Source: an uncultured Neisseriaceae bacterium (GTDB lineage: Bacteria; Pseudomonadota; Gammaproteobacteria; Burkholderiales; Neisseriaceae). From it: DNA of 64,000 bases. The stretch covers positions 1-64,000 of the forward strand of contig CAMLPN010000001.1 of NCBI GenBank assembly GCA_946481965.1, written 5' to 3'. Below are positions 19,597-31,193 of this stretch, piece after piece. Within the stretch, counting starts at the first letter, position 1, and every line of letters starts with the position of its first letter. A model generated the notes under the pieces. That model was given only the letters and a program-made list of their open reading frames with translations, was not told the DNA's origin and ran no database searches. The translations under genes were made by a program, and so were the position numbers.

Positions 19597-20410
19597 ATTG
19601 ATGATTTTTAATTTTGGTCGAATCACTGTTCGTATATTTTAAAATAATTAATATTAAACATTAATTATTTCAAAATTTCTTATTTTAATCAGATGCTAGT
19701 GTTAAAAATGATTAATATAATATTATTCTATCATATTGTTAAATTATGATAAAGTAATTATATGGAATTATTAAATAAAACTTAAAATCTTTCGGGTTAA
19801 GTGTTACTTAACTCCATACAGGTTAATATTAAAAGTCTGATTCGGAAAAAAACTATAGCTTCAGTAATCATTTTATTTTAAATGAATGGCTATTAATCAA
19901 TTTTAAATGCACAATCTGTAAAACAAATTTTTTGTATAAAACAATATTAATAATGCTGATGTTAGTTAATAAAACTGGAAAATGGTAAAAATTTGATGAA
20001 GAGTGATTTCTTTTTTAGCCATAATTATTTACTATTTTAAAAGACGTTTATATTTTTTAATATTAATATGTTTACTGATTTATACGTTTATAATGGCAAG
20101 ATGAAAAAATTATGAATGATTAATTTATTATTTTTAAAACATTTATATTTACTGGTAGTCTCGTTTAATAGGATTTTATTTTTCGCATTTTGATTAGATA
20201 GTCTAGATTTTTAATTGGTTTTTGGTTTTCAATCCGGTCGAAAGCGTTATGCGGAAAACGAAATGTTCATTTCTGTAAATTAGTCGATAATTTAGAAATT
20301 CCAAGAAAATGTTAAGATAACAAATATTAACCAAATAATATAATCAATTAGGCATGACGTTGTTCGCCTTCGTCAGGTACAATCTATTTTTTTACTGAAA
20401 TAAACTGCAC

Positions 20411-21661
20411 ATGGCTTCTCTGGAAACATGGATTGGTTTGCGTTATCTGCGTGCTAAGAAACGTAATGGTTTTATGTCCATCATCAGCACGGTCTCTATT
20501 GCTGGAATTGCACTGGGAGTGATTACACTAATTGTAGTGTTGTCTGTTATGAACGGATTCCAAAGGGAAATTCGCAATCAGTTACTCAGTGTTGCACCCC
20601 ATGCAGAAATGGGTTATTACCAAGTCAGTGATGAACATCGCTGGCAGGATTTACAAAAGCTGGTACAGGGCAACAAACAAGTTTTAGGATCGGCACCATA
20701 TATTGCTGATCAGGCTTTACTGGCTCATGCTGGTGAAGTTCGTGGTGTTCAGATTCGCGGTATTGATCCTGATCTGGAAGGTAATGTTGTTGATTATGGG
20801 AAAGAAATTACTCCTAATGGTTTTAAAAGTTTAAAACCGGGTCAGTTTGATATCGTTCTGGGTAAAGGGCTAGCGGAAGCTTTAGGAGCCAATATTGGCG
20901 ACAAAATCACTGTAATTACCCCTGACGGCAATGTCACACCAGCCGGAATGGTACCTCGTTTGAAACAATTTACTTTAGTGGGCGTGTTGCATACCAAAAT
21001 TTATGAAGTTGATAATAGTTTGGCCATGACACACATTACAGACGCACAAAAATTATATCGTTTGGGCGATGCTGTCAGTGGTTTGCGTCTTAAACTGGCT
21101 AATCCTCAGGATGCACCGGCAATCATTCAGAAAATTGTACCAGCTGAGTTACAGTCTCAAGTCTGGATTAATGACTGGACATTTCAAAATCGCAGCTATT
21201 TTGATGCAGTGCAAATTGAAAAAAGAATGTTATTTATTATTCTGTTGTTAATCATAGCTGTAGCTGCTTTTAATTTGGTGTCATCTCTGGTTATGGCTGT
21301 GACTGAAAAACAGGCAGATATTGCTATTTTACGTACCTTAGGCATGTCTCCCGGTGGCATTATGCGGATATTTATGGTGCAGGGAGCTATAGCCGGATTT
21401 ATGGGAACGCTGATTGGTGTAATTCTGGGCATTTTGCTAGCATTAAATGTTGGTAAGATTGTGGCATTTTTTGAAGGTTTAATTGGCAGGCGATTAATTA
21501 CTTCACAAATTTATTTTGTCGATTATATGCCTTCCTATATTAAGATATCCGACGTATGCATGATTATTTTTGCTGCATTATTATTATCATTTCTGGCTAC
21601 GTTATATCCAAGCTGGCGAGCCGCTAAAACCCAACCAGCGGAGGCTCTGCGCTATGAGTAA
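20411..21661 (+). CDS. lolC: Lipoprotein-releasing ABC transporter permease
   Basis: [44 protein letters not shown]-term [18 protein letters not shown]; adjacent to lolD. Confidence 0.92.
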   Translation: MASLETWIGLRYLRAKKRNGFMSIISTVSIAGIALGVITLIVVLSVMNGFQREIRNQLLSVAPHAEMGYYQVSDEHRWQDLQKLVQGNKQVLGSAPYIADQALLAHAGEVRGVQIRGIDPDLEGNVVDYGKEITPNGFKSLKPGQFDIVLGKGLAEALGANIGDKITVITPDGNVTPAGMVPRLKQFTLVGVLHTKIYEVDNSLAMTHITDAQKLYRLGDAVSGLRLKLANPQDAPAIIQKIVPAELQSQVWINDWTFQNRSYFDAVQIEKRMLFIILLLIIAVAAFNLVSSLVMAVTEKQADIAILRTLGMSPGGIMRIFMVQGAIAGFMGTLIGVILGILLALNVGKIVAFFEGLIGRRLITSQIYFVDYMPSYIKISDVCMIIFAALLLSFLATLYPSWRAAKTQPAEALRYE

Positions 21662-22343
21662 TCAGGAATATATTATTGAGTGCCAGAATATCAGTAAAAC
21701 TTATATTGACGGAAAGTTGCAGGTTCCCGTTTTGGAGAATCTGAATTTCAAAGTCGCTCATGGTCAGAGTGTAAGTATTGTCGGTGCTTCTGGAAGTGGG
21801 AAGTCGACTTTACTACATATTCTGGGAGGTTTAGATAAACCAACCAGTGGCTCAATACGATTAATGGGAAAAGATCTGAGTACGTTAAGTCAGAATTCTA
21901 TTGGTAAATTACGCAATCAGTATTTAGGTTTTGTATACCAATTTCATCATTTATTACCAGACTTTACAGCACTTGAAAATGTTATGATGCCCTTATTAAT
22001 TGGTCACAAAAGTAAAGCCGAGGCCGAACAACAAGCACTAATCATGCTTGAAAAAGTTGGTTTGCAACAGCGAGTCATGCATCGTCCAGGAGAATTATCC
22101 GGCGGTGAAAGACAGCGCGCTGCGATTGCGCGTGCTTTGGTTACTCATCCAGCTTGCCTTCTTGCTGACGAGCCGACGGGTAATCTTGATCGCAGAAATG
22201 CACAAAATGTATTAGATATGATGCTTGATCTGCAATCAGAAATGAATGCCAGCCTGGTAGTGGTAACCCATGATGATGAACTGGCTTCACGCTTCGATGA
22301 AGTGCTTACAGTTTATGATGGTTCTCTCAAATCTCTGGTATGA
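21654..22343 (+). CDS. lolD: Lipoprotein-releasing ABC transporter ATP-binding protein
   Basis: Walker [10 protein letters not shown], signature [15 protein letters not shown], Walker [15 protein letters not shown] at 21654 overlaps the lolC stop. Confidence 0.94.
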   Translation: MSNQEYIIECQNISKTYIDGKLQVPVLENLNFKVAHGQSVSIVGASGSGKSTLLHILGGLDKPTSGSIRLMGKDLSTLSQNSIGKLRNQYLGFVYQFHHLLPDFTALENVMMPLLIGHKSKAEAEQQALIMLEKVGLQQRVMHRPGELSGGERQRAAIARALVTHPACLLADEPTGNLDRRNAQNVLDMMLDLQSEMNASLVVVTHDDELASRFDEVLTVYDGSLKSLV

Positions 22344-22379
22344 AATAGTAATGAGAATAATTTTATTTTTGTTTAATTT

Positions 22380-24161
22380 ATGTCTGATTCTGCCAGTTTG
22401 GCCGTGATTAATAATAATATAGAACCTCATCCAGCACTGGCAGCAATAGCAAAGGTCTTGGGTACAATAGCGGCACAGGAGTGGGAGATAGTTAGGATCT
22501 GGGCAGATGCGCTATTATGGGCATTAGCGCGAGGTGATAGTTATATCCAAATTCCTCGTGATCGTATTGCCCAGTTGCGATCTTGTCGTCTTCTGGTCGG
22601 TAGTGCAGGTATGTATTCGCCTTTTATACTGACTCAGCAGCAATTATTTTTGGGTAGAGTGTGGCAGTTAGAGCAGGATGTGGCTGGCAGCATCTGTCAA
22701 TTAAACAGGATGACATCTGAACAATTGGGGGTATCCGTTGCTGAAGATTTACAAAACTGGTTTGCTGATGATGCTTCTCAACAGCAACGTTTTGCTGCTG
22801 CATTAGCCCTGGTGCAGCATTTTGTGCTGATCAATGGTGGACCTGGAACCGGTAAAACCACAACAGTAGCAAAAATTCTGGCTTTGATATTGAAACATGT
22901 TTGGCAGGCGCCTTATCCGCCACAGATTGCATTAGCTGCTCCTACCGGTAAAGCAGCTACACATATGGCTAATGCTTTACAAAATGCATTGTTAAAACTT
23001 AATTTGAGTACTGATGTTTTTAAGCCATTGTCTGCATTAACAGGTCAGACTGTGCATCGTTTACTTCAACTACATCCTCCTTTGCTGGTTAGTCCTTACA
23101 ATTCTGAAAACCCTTTGCCTATTGATATATTGGTTATTGATGAATCATCAATGCTGGATTTATCACTATTTAAGACGTTGTTGCAGGCATTGAAAGCGGG
23201 CGTGAGGTTGATTCTATTAGGTGATGCGAATCAATTGCCCGCAGTGGGAGCCGGTAGTGTACTGGCGGAATTGTCTCAGCCAACAATCTTGACTCCAGCA
23301 ATCGCTAATCGTTTAGAGTCTTTATTGCCTAACATTACCAAATTTGCTGTACAGCAAGACGCCGGAATAGCCGCTTGTGTCGCTACCCTAACTCATAGTT
23401 ACCGTTTTGATCCAAATAAAGGAATAGGTGCATTGGCAGCAGCCTGTATAAATGGTGATGAACAAGCAGCATTATCAGCAATGGATGGCTATGTGCAACT
23501 ACAGTGGTATCAATTTGGCTGGTCTGATTTATGCCGGCAATGGTATCAGCTTCAACATTTATGGTGGCAAGCTGTTAATGGAGCAGAAATCCATACAATT
23601 TTTAATCATTTAACTGATATTATGATGTTAGCGGCAAGAAAAGCGGATGCGCAGGCATTTAATCAGCATTACCGCCGTTATTTGGCGGGAAAATTAGGTG
23701 TAGATACAGAGAATTGGTTTGCGGGTATGCCAATTCTAGTTACTCAAAACGATTATGATATTGGTTTATATAACGGTGATATTGGTGTTATATTGGTTGA
23801 TACCGATAATAATGAACAACTGGCCGCTTTTTTTGTAGACGGACAATCCTATCGCAAAATAGCTCTTAGCAGGTTGCCTCATCACGAACCTGCTTTTGCA
23901 ATCACAGTGCATAAAAGTCAGGGTTCTGAATATGATACAGTCTGGTTGCTGGCACCACAGTCTCCTGTTACTCATGAGGATTCCGGATTTAATCGTGCCT
24001 TGTTATACACAGCATTAACCCGGGCACGACATCAGTTTACTTTTTGTGGAACTTCCGCACAAATGGTACAAGCCATAAAAAATAATGAACAACGTCGTAG
24101 TGGGCTTAGAGTAGCTGTAAATGAATTGATGCAACAACAAACTCAAATGTCCTTGTTCTGA
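22380..24161 (+). CDS. recD: Exodeoxyribonuclease V alpha subunit
   Basis: LINGGPGTGKTTTVAKIL, AAPTGKAATHMANAL, LVIDESSMLDLSL, AFAITVHKSQGSEYDTV, LLYTALTRAR. Confidence 0.92.
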   Translation: MSDSASLAVINNNIEPHPALAAIAKVLGTIAAQEWEIVRIWADALLWALARGDSYIQIPRDRIAQLRSCRLLVGSAGMYSPFILTQQQLFLGRVWQLEQDVAGSICQLNRMTSEQLGVSVAEDLQNWFADDASQQQRFAAALALVQHFVLINGGPGTGKTTTVAKILALILKHVWQAPYPPQIALAAPTGKAATHMANALQNALLKLNLSTDVFKPLSALTGQTVHRLLQLHPPLLVSPYNSENPLPIDILVIDESSMLDLSLFKTLLQALKAGVRLILLGDANQLPAVGAGSVLAELSQPTILTPAIANRLESLLPNITKFAVQQDAGIAACVATLTHSYRFDPNKGIGALAAACINGDEQAALSAMDGYVQLQWYQFGWSDLCRQWYQLQHLWWQAVNGAEIHTIFNHLTDIMMLAARKADAQAFNQHYRRYLAGKLGVDTENWFAGMPILVTQNDYDIGLYNGDIGVILVDTDNNEQLAAFFVDGQSYRKIALSRLPHHEPAFAITVHKSQGSEYDTVWLLAPQSPVTHEDSGFNRALLYTALTRARHQFTFCGTSAQMVQAIKNNEQRRSGLRVAVNELMQQQTQMSLF

Positions 24162-24269
24162 ATGACTAATGATTACCCTAAATGAGTACATTAATTATTC
24201 AGCTTTGTTTACAAAAGCTGAAATCAACATATACTATGCAGTAATTACTATTTTAGAGAGATACATATT

Positions 24270-24974
24270 ATGTCAAAGCCTTTGATTGCGATTATTGCTG
24301 CCATGCAGCCAGAGCTTGATTATTTGCTTGAACAGTTGCAGCAGCGCAATGATATTTTGGTGGGTGCGTTTAAATTTCATATTGGAACCCTTGCAAATTG
24401 CCGTGTGGTTTTGGCTTTAAGTGGTATCGGTAAAGTGAATGCAGCTATTACCACTGCAATTGTTATTGAGCGTTTTGCACCTGATTATGTCATTAATACG
24501 GGTAGTGCTGGTGGATTGGGGCAACAGATGCACATAGGTGATGTTGTGATCGGCACAGAAATTGCTCATCATGATGTTGATGTCACCGCATTTGGATATG
24601 AGATTGGGCAAGTTCCGAATCTACCTGCTCGCTATTTGGCAGCAGAATCGTTAATAAAGGCCGCAGAACAAACAATGGCGCAATTGACTGACAATACCAT
24701 TCATCAGGGTTTAATTGTCAGTGGTGATCAGTTTATCGGCACGGCAGAACAAAATACATCTATTAAAGATAAATTTACTCAGGTGTTAGCGGTAGAAATG
24801 GAAGCGGCTGCTATTGCACAAACTTGTTATCAGTTAGGTATTCCATTTGTCATTATCCGAGCTATTTCTGATAACGGCGATGCCGAGGCTAGTATAAGTT
24901 TTGATGAATTTTTACAGGTTGCTGGTAAAAATTCAGCAAAAATGGTGATTAAACTGATCAGTGCTTTGAATTAA
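24270..24974 (+). CDS. mtnN: 5'-methylthioadenosine/S-adenosylhomocysteine nucleosidase
   Basis: IAIIAAMQPELDYLL, SGIGKVNAA, NTGSAGGLG, VEMEAAAIAQ, RAISDNGD. Confidence 0.93.
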   Translation: MSKPLIAIIAAMQPELDYLLEQLQQRNDILVGAFKFHIGTLANCRVVLALSGIGKVNAAITTAIVIERFAPDYVINTGSAGGLGQQMHIGDVVIGTEIAHHDVDVTAFGYEIGQVPNLPARYLAAESLIKAAEQTMAQLTDNTIHQGLIVSGDQFIGTAEQNTSIKDKFTQVLAVEMEAAAIAQTCYQLGIPFVIIRAISDNGDAEASISFDEFLQVAGKNSAKMVIKLISALN

Positions 24975-25348
24975 TTAAAAATATTAAGCAATCAATATGA
25001 AATATTTTTGTTAAATGTAGATATACAGAATAACTTTCCTTTTTTATTATTAACAGAAAGGTTTCTCTGTTCAAGATTTAAGATATCTAATTTTGATATT
25101 AAGTCATGCATGAGCATTAAAAATTAATAAGAGCCGTCAGATAACATAATTTTATAACTTAAGATTATTCTAAAATGTGCACTATCTTTTAATTAAATTT
25201 TGTTATTCTGTTTTATTTCTATGCAATAAATATAATTTGAGTTAGAAAAATTGCGAAGTACGTATTTTGATCCAGTAATAAAATCCATTTATATCTGTCA
25301 CAGTGTCTAATATTTTGTTATTTAAGTTACTTTATTCAGGATAATTTT

Positions 25349-26545
25349 ATGTTTCAGTCTTTTTTTCCCAAGCCACGCTGGTTTTTTTTATCAGTAGTTG
25401 TTTGGATAACACTTAACATTACCCTTTGGTATATTGGGGGGAAGTCTGCCGGTGAATGGTTTGGCTGGCCCAAAGGTTATGCTGAGCAGGAACTCGCTAT
25501 TGGTCTATCCAGATTCTGGTCACCTGCATTTTTATGGTTTTACACATGGTTTTTGCTATCAACGGCTTTATTTGCCATTTTTTGGCATCTGATCGCTCGC
25601 CATCCATGGCAACGCTGGTCTATTTGGGGGTCAGCATTAATTTTGTTCAATATCTGGTTTGATGTACAGGTAAACGTAACCATTAATGCCTGGTTTGCTC
25701 CTTTCTGGGATTTAATCCAGAATATGCTCAGTAGTGGAGGCGGATCAGCACATAAAATTTATGAGAATATGCTTACATTTCTCTACATAGCGATGGTGGC
25801 TGTGACGGTAATTATGCTGAATTCCTTTTTTGTCAGTCACTATGTTTTTCGCTGGCGTACGGCGATGAATAATTACTATATTGAACACTGGCCCAAGTTG
25901 CGTGCGGTTGAGGGCGCCTCACAACGCGTGCAGGAAGATACCATGCGTTTTGCTAGTACAGTTGAAGAATTAAGTGTTAGACTGGTACGTGCCGTTATGG
26001 TGCTGATTGCATTTTTACCGATATTATTTGAACTTTCCAAACATGTGCCGGTATTGCCTCTTATTGGCGAAATTAAATATTCTTTGGTCTGGGCAGCAAT
26101 TGGCTGGTCAATTTTCGGAACTTTATTACTGATGCTGGTAGGGGTTAAATTGCCCGGGCTACAGTTTAACAATCAAAAAGTAGAGGCAGCTTATCGTAAG
26201 GAATTGGTTTATGCTGAAGATAATCCTGATCGTGGGGCGCCGCTAACTTTAAAAGAGCTATTTAAGCAAGTAAAAGTAAATTATTTTCGTCTTTATTTTC
26301 ATTATGCTTATTTTAATATGGTCAGTACATGGTATTTACAACTTGATAATCTCTTTGGTTTGCTCATGCTGGTTCCTTCTATAGCGGCAGGCGTTATGAG
26401 TCTGGGATTAGTCCATCAAATACTTAATGTTTTTGATAATGTCCGCTCATCATTTCAATATTTAATAAATTCTTGGAGAACTATCACAGAGCTTTTATCC
26501 ATTCAAAAGCGTTTGAAAGAATTTGAATCTATCCTGAAAAATTAA
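25349..26545 (+). CDS. sbmA: SbmA/BacA-family peptide transporter
   Basis: 398 aa; [92 protein letters not shown] characteristic of SbmA. Confidence 0.9.
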   Translation: MFQSFFPKPRWFFLSVVVWITLNITLWYIGGKSAGEWFGWPKGYAEQELAIGLSRFWSPAFLWFYTWFLLSTALFAIFWHLIARHPWQRWSIWGSALILFNIWFDVQVNVTINAWFAPFWDLIQNMLSSGGGSAHKIYENMLTFLYIAMVAVTVIMLNSFFVSHYVFRWRTAMNNYYIEHWPKLRAVEGASQRVQEDTMRFASTVEELSVRLVRAVMVLIAFLPILFELSKHVPVLPLIGEIKYSLVWAAIGWSIFGTLLLMLVGVKLPGLQFNNQKVEAAYRKELVYAEDNPDRGAPLTLKELFKQVKVNYFRLYFHYAYFNMVSTWYLQLDNLFGLLMLVPSIAAGVMSLGLVHQILNVFDNVRSSFQYLINSWRTITELLSIQKRLKEFESILKN

Positions 26546-27081
26546 ATTAGTTATTTTTCCATCTTTTTAAGCAACTTTTATGAATAAATAAATGTTGCTT
26601 TTTTTATCGCTATAAACTGCTTGTCTGCGGTGAGTATTGATGAGAATAGAAAATGACATAATAAATTTAAAATTTGTTTGAATAGGTCTGGCTATTTGTT
26701 CATTTTCTTCTTCAAAAATTAATATATCAGCATGAATGATTGATAAATGATAAAATCTATTTATAAAAATGATTGAAATGCATTTGCTTAAGATCAATAT
26801 TTGCTAATTTTTTCTGTTTTTATATGGTAAGCTACGTAAATATAAAACAATGATAAAAGTATTTGTTTTTTATTGTAAAAAAATTAATAATTAAATCCTG
26901 AGTTTATGAAAAAACACGATCTAGCGGTAGTAAAATAGGTTAAATAGCAGCAAAATGGTTATTATTAAAAAGACAAAAATTAGATACAATCCGGTTGAAA
27001 TTTGTTTTGATTTGTAATTGGCCAATGCATAAATTATTACTCTTTAACAGGTAATGAAATGTGCGCAATCAAGGAGACGTT

Positions 27082-28470
27082 ATGAATACTCGTATTGAAC
27101 ATGACAGCATGGGTGAAATTGCAGTATCTGAAAATGTTTATTGGGGGGCGCAGACACAGCGTAGTCTGCAGAATTTTGATATTGGTGGCGAAATACTACC
27201 ACCAGCCATGATTCAGGCTCTAGCTTTAGTGAAAAAAACTGCGGCTTTAACCAATAAAGAATTAAATCGTATCAGCGCTGAATGCGCTGATTTAATTGTT
27301 CAGGCTGCTGAGCGTGTGTTGAAAGGCGAATTAGCTGATCAGTTTCCTCTGGTTGTATGGCAAACTGGTTCTGGTACCCAAAGTAATATGAATATGAACG
27401 AGGTTTTGGCTAATGTTGCCAATGAAATTGCAGGTAAACCTCGTGGCAGTTATGCTCCTGTCCATCCAAATGATCATGTTAATCATGGTCAGTCTACAAA
27501 TGACTGTTTTCCGGCTGCTATTCATGTAGCGACTGCTATTCAAATCAGTAAACATCTCTTACCTAATGTCAAAGCTTTGCGCGACACTTTAGCTGCCAAA
27601 GCAGATGAATTTAAAGACATCGTTAAAATTGGTCGTACCCATTTACAAGATGCTACTCCATTGACACTTGGTCAGGAATTCAGTGGCTATGCCAGCCAGC
27701 TGGATCATGGTTTAGCTCGTTTAGAACAAGCATTGCAATGGTTGTATGAACTACCTTTGGGTGGCACCGCTGTTGGTACGGGTTTGAATTGTCATCCACA
27801 ATTTGCAGAAAAATCTGCTGCTAAACTGGCTGAACTAACTGGTTTGCCGTTTGTTACTGCGCCTAATAAATTCGAAGCGTTAGCGGGACGTGACGCTGTC
27901 GTGTTTGCTTCCGGTAGTCTGAGAACACTGGCGGTAAGTTTGAACAAAATTGCTAATGATATTCGCTGGTTGGCCAGTGGCCCACGTTGCGGTATCGGCG
28001 AGATCACTATTCCGGCTAATGAACCTGGTTCCAGCATCATGCCGGGTAAAGTTAATCCGACACAATGCGAAGCAATGACTATGGTTGCTGCGCAAGTAAT
28101 TGGTAATGATATGACTATAGCAATGGCAGGTGCATCAGGAAACTTTGAATTAAATGTGTTCATGCCTGTTCTGGTCTTTGATATTCTGCAATCAATCCGT
28201 TTGTTGGCGGATGCTTGCAATAGTTTCAATTTACGTTGTGCTAAAGGTATTCAACCTGTACGTGAAAAAATTGATGCTAATTTGCACCATTCTCTGATGC
28301 TGGTTACTGCTTTAAATCGTCATATCGGTTATGAAAAAGCAGCAAAAATCGCTAAAACGGCTTACGAGCAAAATAAGAGTCTGAAACAGGCAGCTATTGA
28401 TTTAGGTTACCTGACAGCAGAACAGTTCGATGAGTGGGTAATACCAGAAGATATGATTGCACCTAAATAA
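27082..28470 (+). CDS. fumC: Class II fumarate hydratase
   Basis: [59 protein letters not shown] at 27082 after AAGGAG. Confidence 0.95.
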   Translation: MNTRIEHDSMGEIAVSENVYWGAQTQRSLQNFDIGGEILPPAMIQALALVKKTAALTNKELNRISAECADLIVQAAERVLKGELADQFPLVVWQTGSGTQSNMNMNEVLANVANEIAGKPRGSYAPVHPNDHVNHGQSTNDCFPAAIHVATAIQISKHLLPNVKALRDTLAAKADEFKDIVKIGRTHLQDATPLTLGQEFSGYASQLDHGLARLEQALQWLYELPLGGTAVGTGLNCHPQFAEKSAAKLAELTGLPFVTAPNKFEALAGRDAVVFASGSLRTLAVSLNKIANDIRWLASGPRCGIGEITIPANEPGSSIMPGKVNPTQCEAMTMVAAQVIGNDMTIAMAGASGNFELNVFMPVLVFDILQSIRLLADACNSFNLRCAKGIQPVREKIDANLHHSLMLVTALNRHIGYEKAAKIAKTAYEQNKSLKQAAIDLGYLTAEQFDEWVIPEDMIAPK

Positions 28471-28486
28471 TCATCATAACTTCAAG

Positions 28487-28524
28487 CAAAAACCACATTT
28501 GGTTGTCACCAAATGTGGTTTTTA
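28487..28524 (+). terminator. Intrinsic terminator after fumC
   Basis: AAAACCACATTTGGT-TGTC-ACCAAATGTGGTTTTT. Confidence 0.85.
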
Positions 28525-28764
28525 TTTATACAAAGCCTTATAGAATAGTTTTTAATATACTGTTCAACTATCATGACCTAAAAATCATGGAGTTTTCAAT
28601 GAGTAATAGTTCAAATTACTGACTAATGTATAAATAGATTAAACGGGATGTATGTAAATAAAATAGAGGTACGTTTCGTTTAGTAGGCTGGTTGGTGAGA
28701 AAAGACTTAGTAGATTAATATAGTTATTAATAATTAATGTTTATAGTGTCATAATTTGGGAAAA

Positions 28765-29199
28765 CTATTTATTCTCATCTTTAATTAACCGGGCTTCAAC
28801 ACGCACATAATTATCTTTATCCAATAAGTGTAATCTTACGCCGGCACTATCATTAATTATTCGCCAACGTCTGATGAAAGTTAATGTACCGGTACCAGTG
28901 CGTTCATCTTCAATATTTGAGCATAGTTTGATGATACCTTTTGGCTGACTCAAGTGTAAATTGTGTCGATGATCTCGATAATTGCCATAAATTTGGTTAC
29001 AGCCAAAAAAAGCATGGTATTGATGCGTATGATGGTCAAATCGAATACGTGAATTGGTATCTGGTGTGGGTTCGTTATTCAGGGTTCTTATCTCCCAATT
29101 ACCACTAAGATGGGAAGTAGTTGGCTTATCTGCATAGGCACAGCCGGCTAATGTGCTGGCTATAAAAATACCTGTGAAAGCTAAGGTAAATAATTTCAT
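28765..29199 (-). CDS. META/HslJ-domain lipoprotein
   Basis: 144 aa from ATG 29199: lipobox STLAGC; LSGNWEIRTLNNEP, FFGCNQIYGNY, RWRIINDS typical of META domain. Confidence 0.7.
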   Translation of the reverse strand: MKLFTLAFTGIFIASTLAGCAYADKPTTSHLSGNWEIRTLNNEPTPDTNSRIRFDHHTHQYHAFFGCNQIYGNYRDHRHNLHLSQPKGIIKLCSNIEDERTGTGTLTFIRRWRIINDSAGVRLHLLDKDNYVRVEARLIKDENK

Positions 29200-29272
29200 T
29201 TCAATATCGCTTATGCAACTATATAATTTACTTTTATCAATAATTTTAGCATTTTTGTTTATTTTTGTCAGA

Positions 29273-30133
29273 TTATTTGTTTTTTTCTTCCGATTGCTGT
29301 TGTTTTTTATGATTTTGTAACCATAACAAAGCTTCAGCTTTTTGCTCTTCATTACCGTATTGCAGATTACGGACAGCGCGTCGATAAGCTGCCTGTTGTT
29401 GTGCTTTGGCAATTTGCTGTTGTTGAAAGTCGTGCTGATTTTTTGGAACACTGCGTTGTGTCTGCTTGGATTGAGCACGATTCATGGCTCTGGCAATAAG
29501 ATCTGCCGAATTAAGCACACGACTACCCTGGGTTGACGAGGTAACCGGTGAAGTTGGTGTGGATTCAATCTTATTGTTTACTTTTTTTCTATGAGAATTT
29601 TTTTGTTGTTGTAGACGTTTTAATCGTTCGGTATGATGCTCAAATCGTTTCCGAGCCTGTTCGGCGGCTGCAAAACGATCATTTTGCGAAGAATTGGTTA
29701 AAAGACGAGAACGTGGCAGCCATTGATCGCTGACTGGTTGCATAATAATGCAATCTACCGGACAGGGGAGAACACAAAGTTCACAGCCAGTACATTCTGC
29801 CTTAATTACTGTATGCATTTGTTTGGTAGTACCCAATATCGCATCCACTGGGCAGGCTTTGATGCACGCCGTACAACCAATACATTGAGACTCATCTATA
29901 AAGGCAATGGATTTACTCTGATTAGCACGATTGATATCTGCTGGTAATAGTGGTGGCAAATCTAGTAAACCAGCTAAATCATTAATTACACTCTGGCCTC
30001 CGGGGGTGCACAAATTGAGTGATGCTTCACCACGGCTAAGTGCTAAAGCATAGGGCGCGCAGCCTGAATATCCACATTGCTGGCATTGCGTTTGTGGTAA
30101 TAGCTGAGCAATTTGTTCTGGAGCAATAGACAT
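29273..30133 (-). CDS. RnfB-like ferredoxin-type iron-sulfur protein (orphan RnfB)
   Basis: N-term [16 protein letters not shown] 4Fe-4S motif, then two ferredoxin motifs [16 protein letters not shown] and [16 protein letters not shown]; long Gln/Lys-rich tail. No other rnf subunits in the window. Confidence 0.85.
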   Translation of the reverse strand: MSIAPEQIAQLLPQTQCQQCGYSGCAPYALALSRGEASLNLCTPGGQSVINDLAGLLDLPPLLPADINRANQSKSIAFIDESQCIGCTACIKACPVDAILGTTKQMHTVIKAECTGCELCVLPCPVDCIIMQPVSDQWLPRSRLLTNSSQNDRFAAAEQARKRFEHHTERLKRLQQQKNSHRKKVNNKIESTPTSPVTSSTQGSRVLNSADLIARAMNRAQSKQTQRSVPKNQHDFQQQQIAKAQQQAAYRRAVRNLQYGNEEQKAEALLWLQNHKKQQQSEEKNK

Positions 30134-30881
30134 GATAAATTAATGACTGAAATACAAAAAGGGGGCGCTATTTTAGCATATAAGGTCATGATGTTTTAGT
30201 AAGTTCTAGTTGAATTAAAGCAGCTTTTCAAAACGATAATGAATAAAATTGAAATCATTTTTCATTGATAAACCTTCATGGTGCTAACTGTAGACTCATT
30301 TTGATAATCAAAATTAAACTTACAATTCAATGTTATCAACAGAATAGCATATAGTTAACTACAAAATTAATGTTTAATAAATATTTAGTATATTCTTTAG
30401 ATCAAATTAATTTAACGATAATTCCGATTTTGCAGTGTATAGACTAAATGGAGTTCTAATGACTATTTTTATCTAATTGCATTGGGGTTTCTAAACTTGG
30501 TTACTGTCAGCATATAGTGAACACATGCTTTTGTTAGAGTAGCTTACTTTTATTATGCTGATTATTACAAAATTGGATTTATAGCATAATTTGAACTAAA
30601 GCAATAAGCTGTTATCTAATTTGCTAGTGTTTTGTAATCTATAGGTATTTTTAGCTTATTTATTTTGTCCGTCTTTTCAAAGAATCTTTGATATGTTGCC
30701 GTTTTTTACATGAGCTCTTTGGTTGGTGTTACAAGTTTAGTCATGAATGGATAGAAATGTGCAGTATTTAAAGGTAGCTTTTAAAATGGCGGGAAAATAG
30801 TGGCAATTAAATGTCTGGAAATTCATCTACATTCATGTTGATTGAAAAGCATAGCAATAAATGAGAAAGTTGCTTAAGAAA

Positions 30882-30917
30882 AAAATAGAGCGTAATCATA
30901 TGATTACGCTCTATTTT
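30882..30917 (-). terminator. Terminator of tRNA-Thr
   Basis: Perfect 36-bp palindrome AAAATAGAGCGTAATCATATGATTACGCTCTATTTT followed by T-run on the minus strand. Confidence 0.85.
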
Positions 30918-30922
30918 ATATT

Positions 30923-30998
30923 TGGTGCCGGTACCAAGAGTCGAACTCGGGACCTTCTGATTACAAGTCAGCTGCTCTACCAACTGAGCTATACCGGC
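30923..30998 (-). tRNA. tRNA-Thr(TGT)
   Basis: Cloverleaf GCCGGTATAGCTCAGTTGGTAGAGC...CTTGTAA loop...GTTCGACTC...TACCGGCACCA; CCA encoded. Confidence 0.95.
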
Positions 30999-31193
30999 TA
31001 AGAGATGCGCATTATGCTTAATTTCTTCGAAAGATGCAAGCGGTTTAACAATTTTATTTTGTATTTTTATTTAAATTGTTGATTTCAGTATCAATATAAA
31101 AAAGGGCGTTTATATTGATACTGACATAAGCTAACTTAATTATTGGCTGAATTGTATTATAATCTGAAAGTTTGTTTTTCAGGAGTCCTGTAA

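Noticed and set aside
26567-26797. 76-aa minus ORF downstream of sbmA
   Set aside because: AT-rich, no RBS or recognisable domain; likely chance.
27792-28229. 145-aa antisense ORF in fumC
   Set aside because: Fully antisense to a strong fumC call; shadow ORF. The same applies to minus-strand ORFs within sucA, sucB, lolC, uraA, emrA and others.
29200-29478. N-terminal extension of the META lipoprotein ORF
   Set aside because: Overlaps the RnfB-like gene and its 3' region; the signal peptide and lipobox start at ATG 29199.
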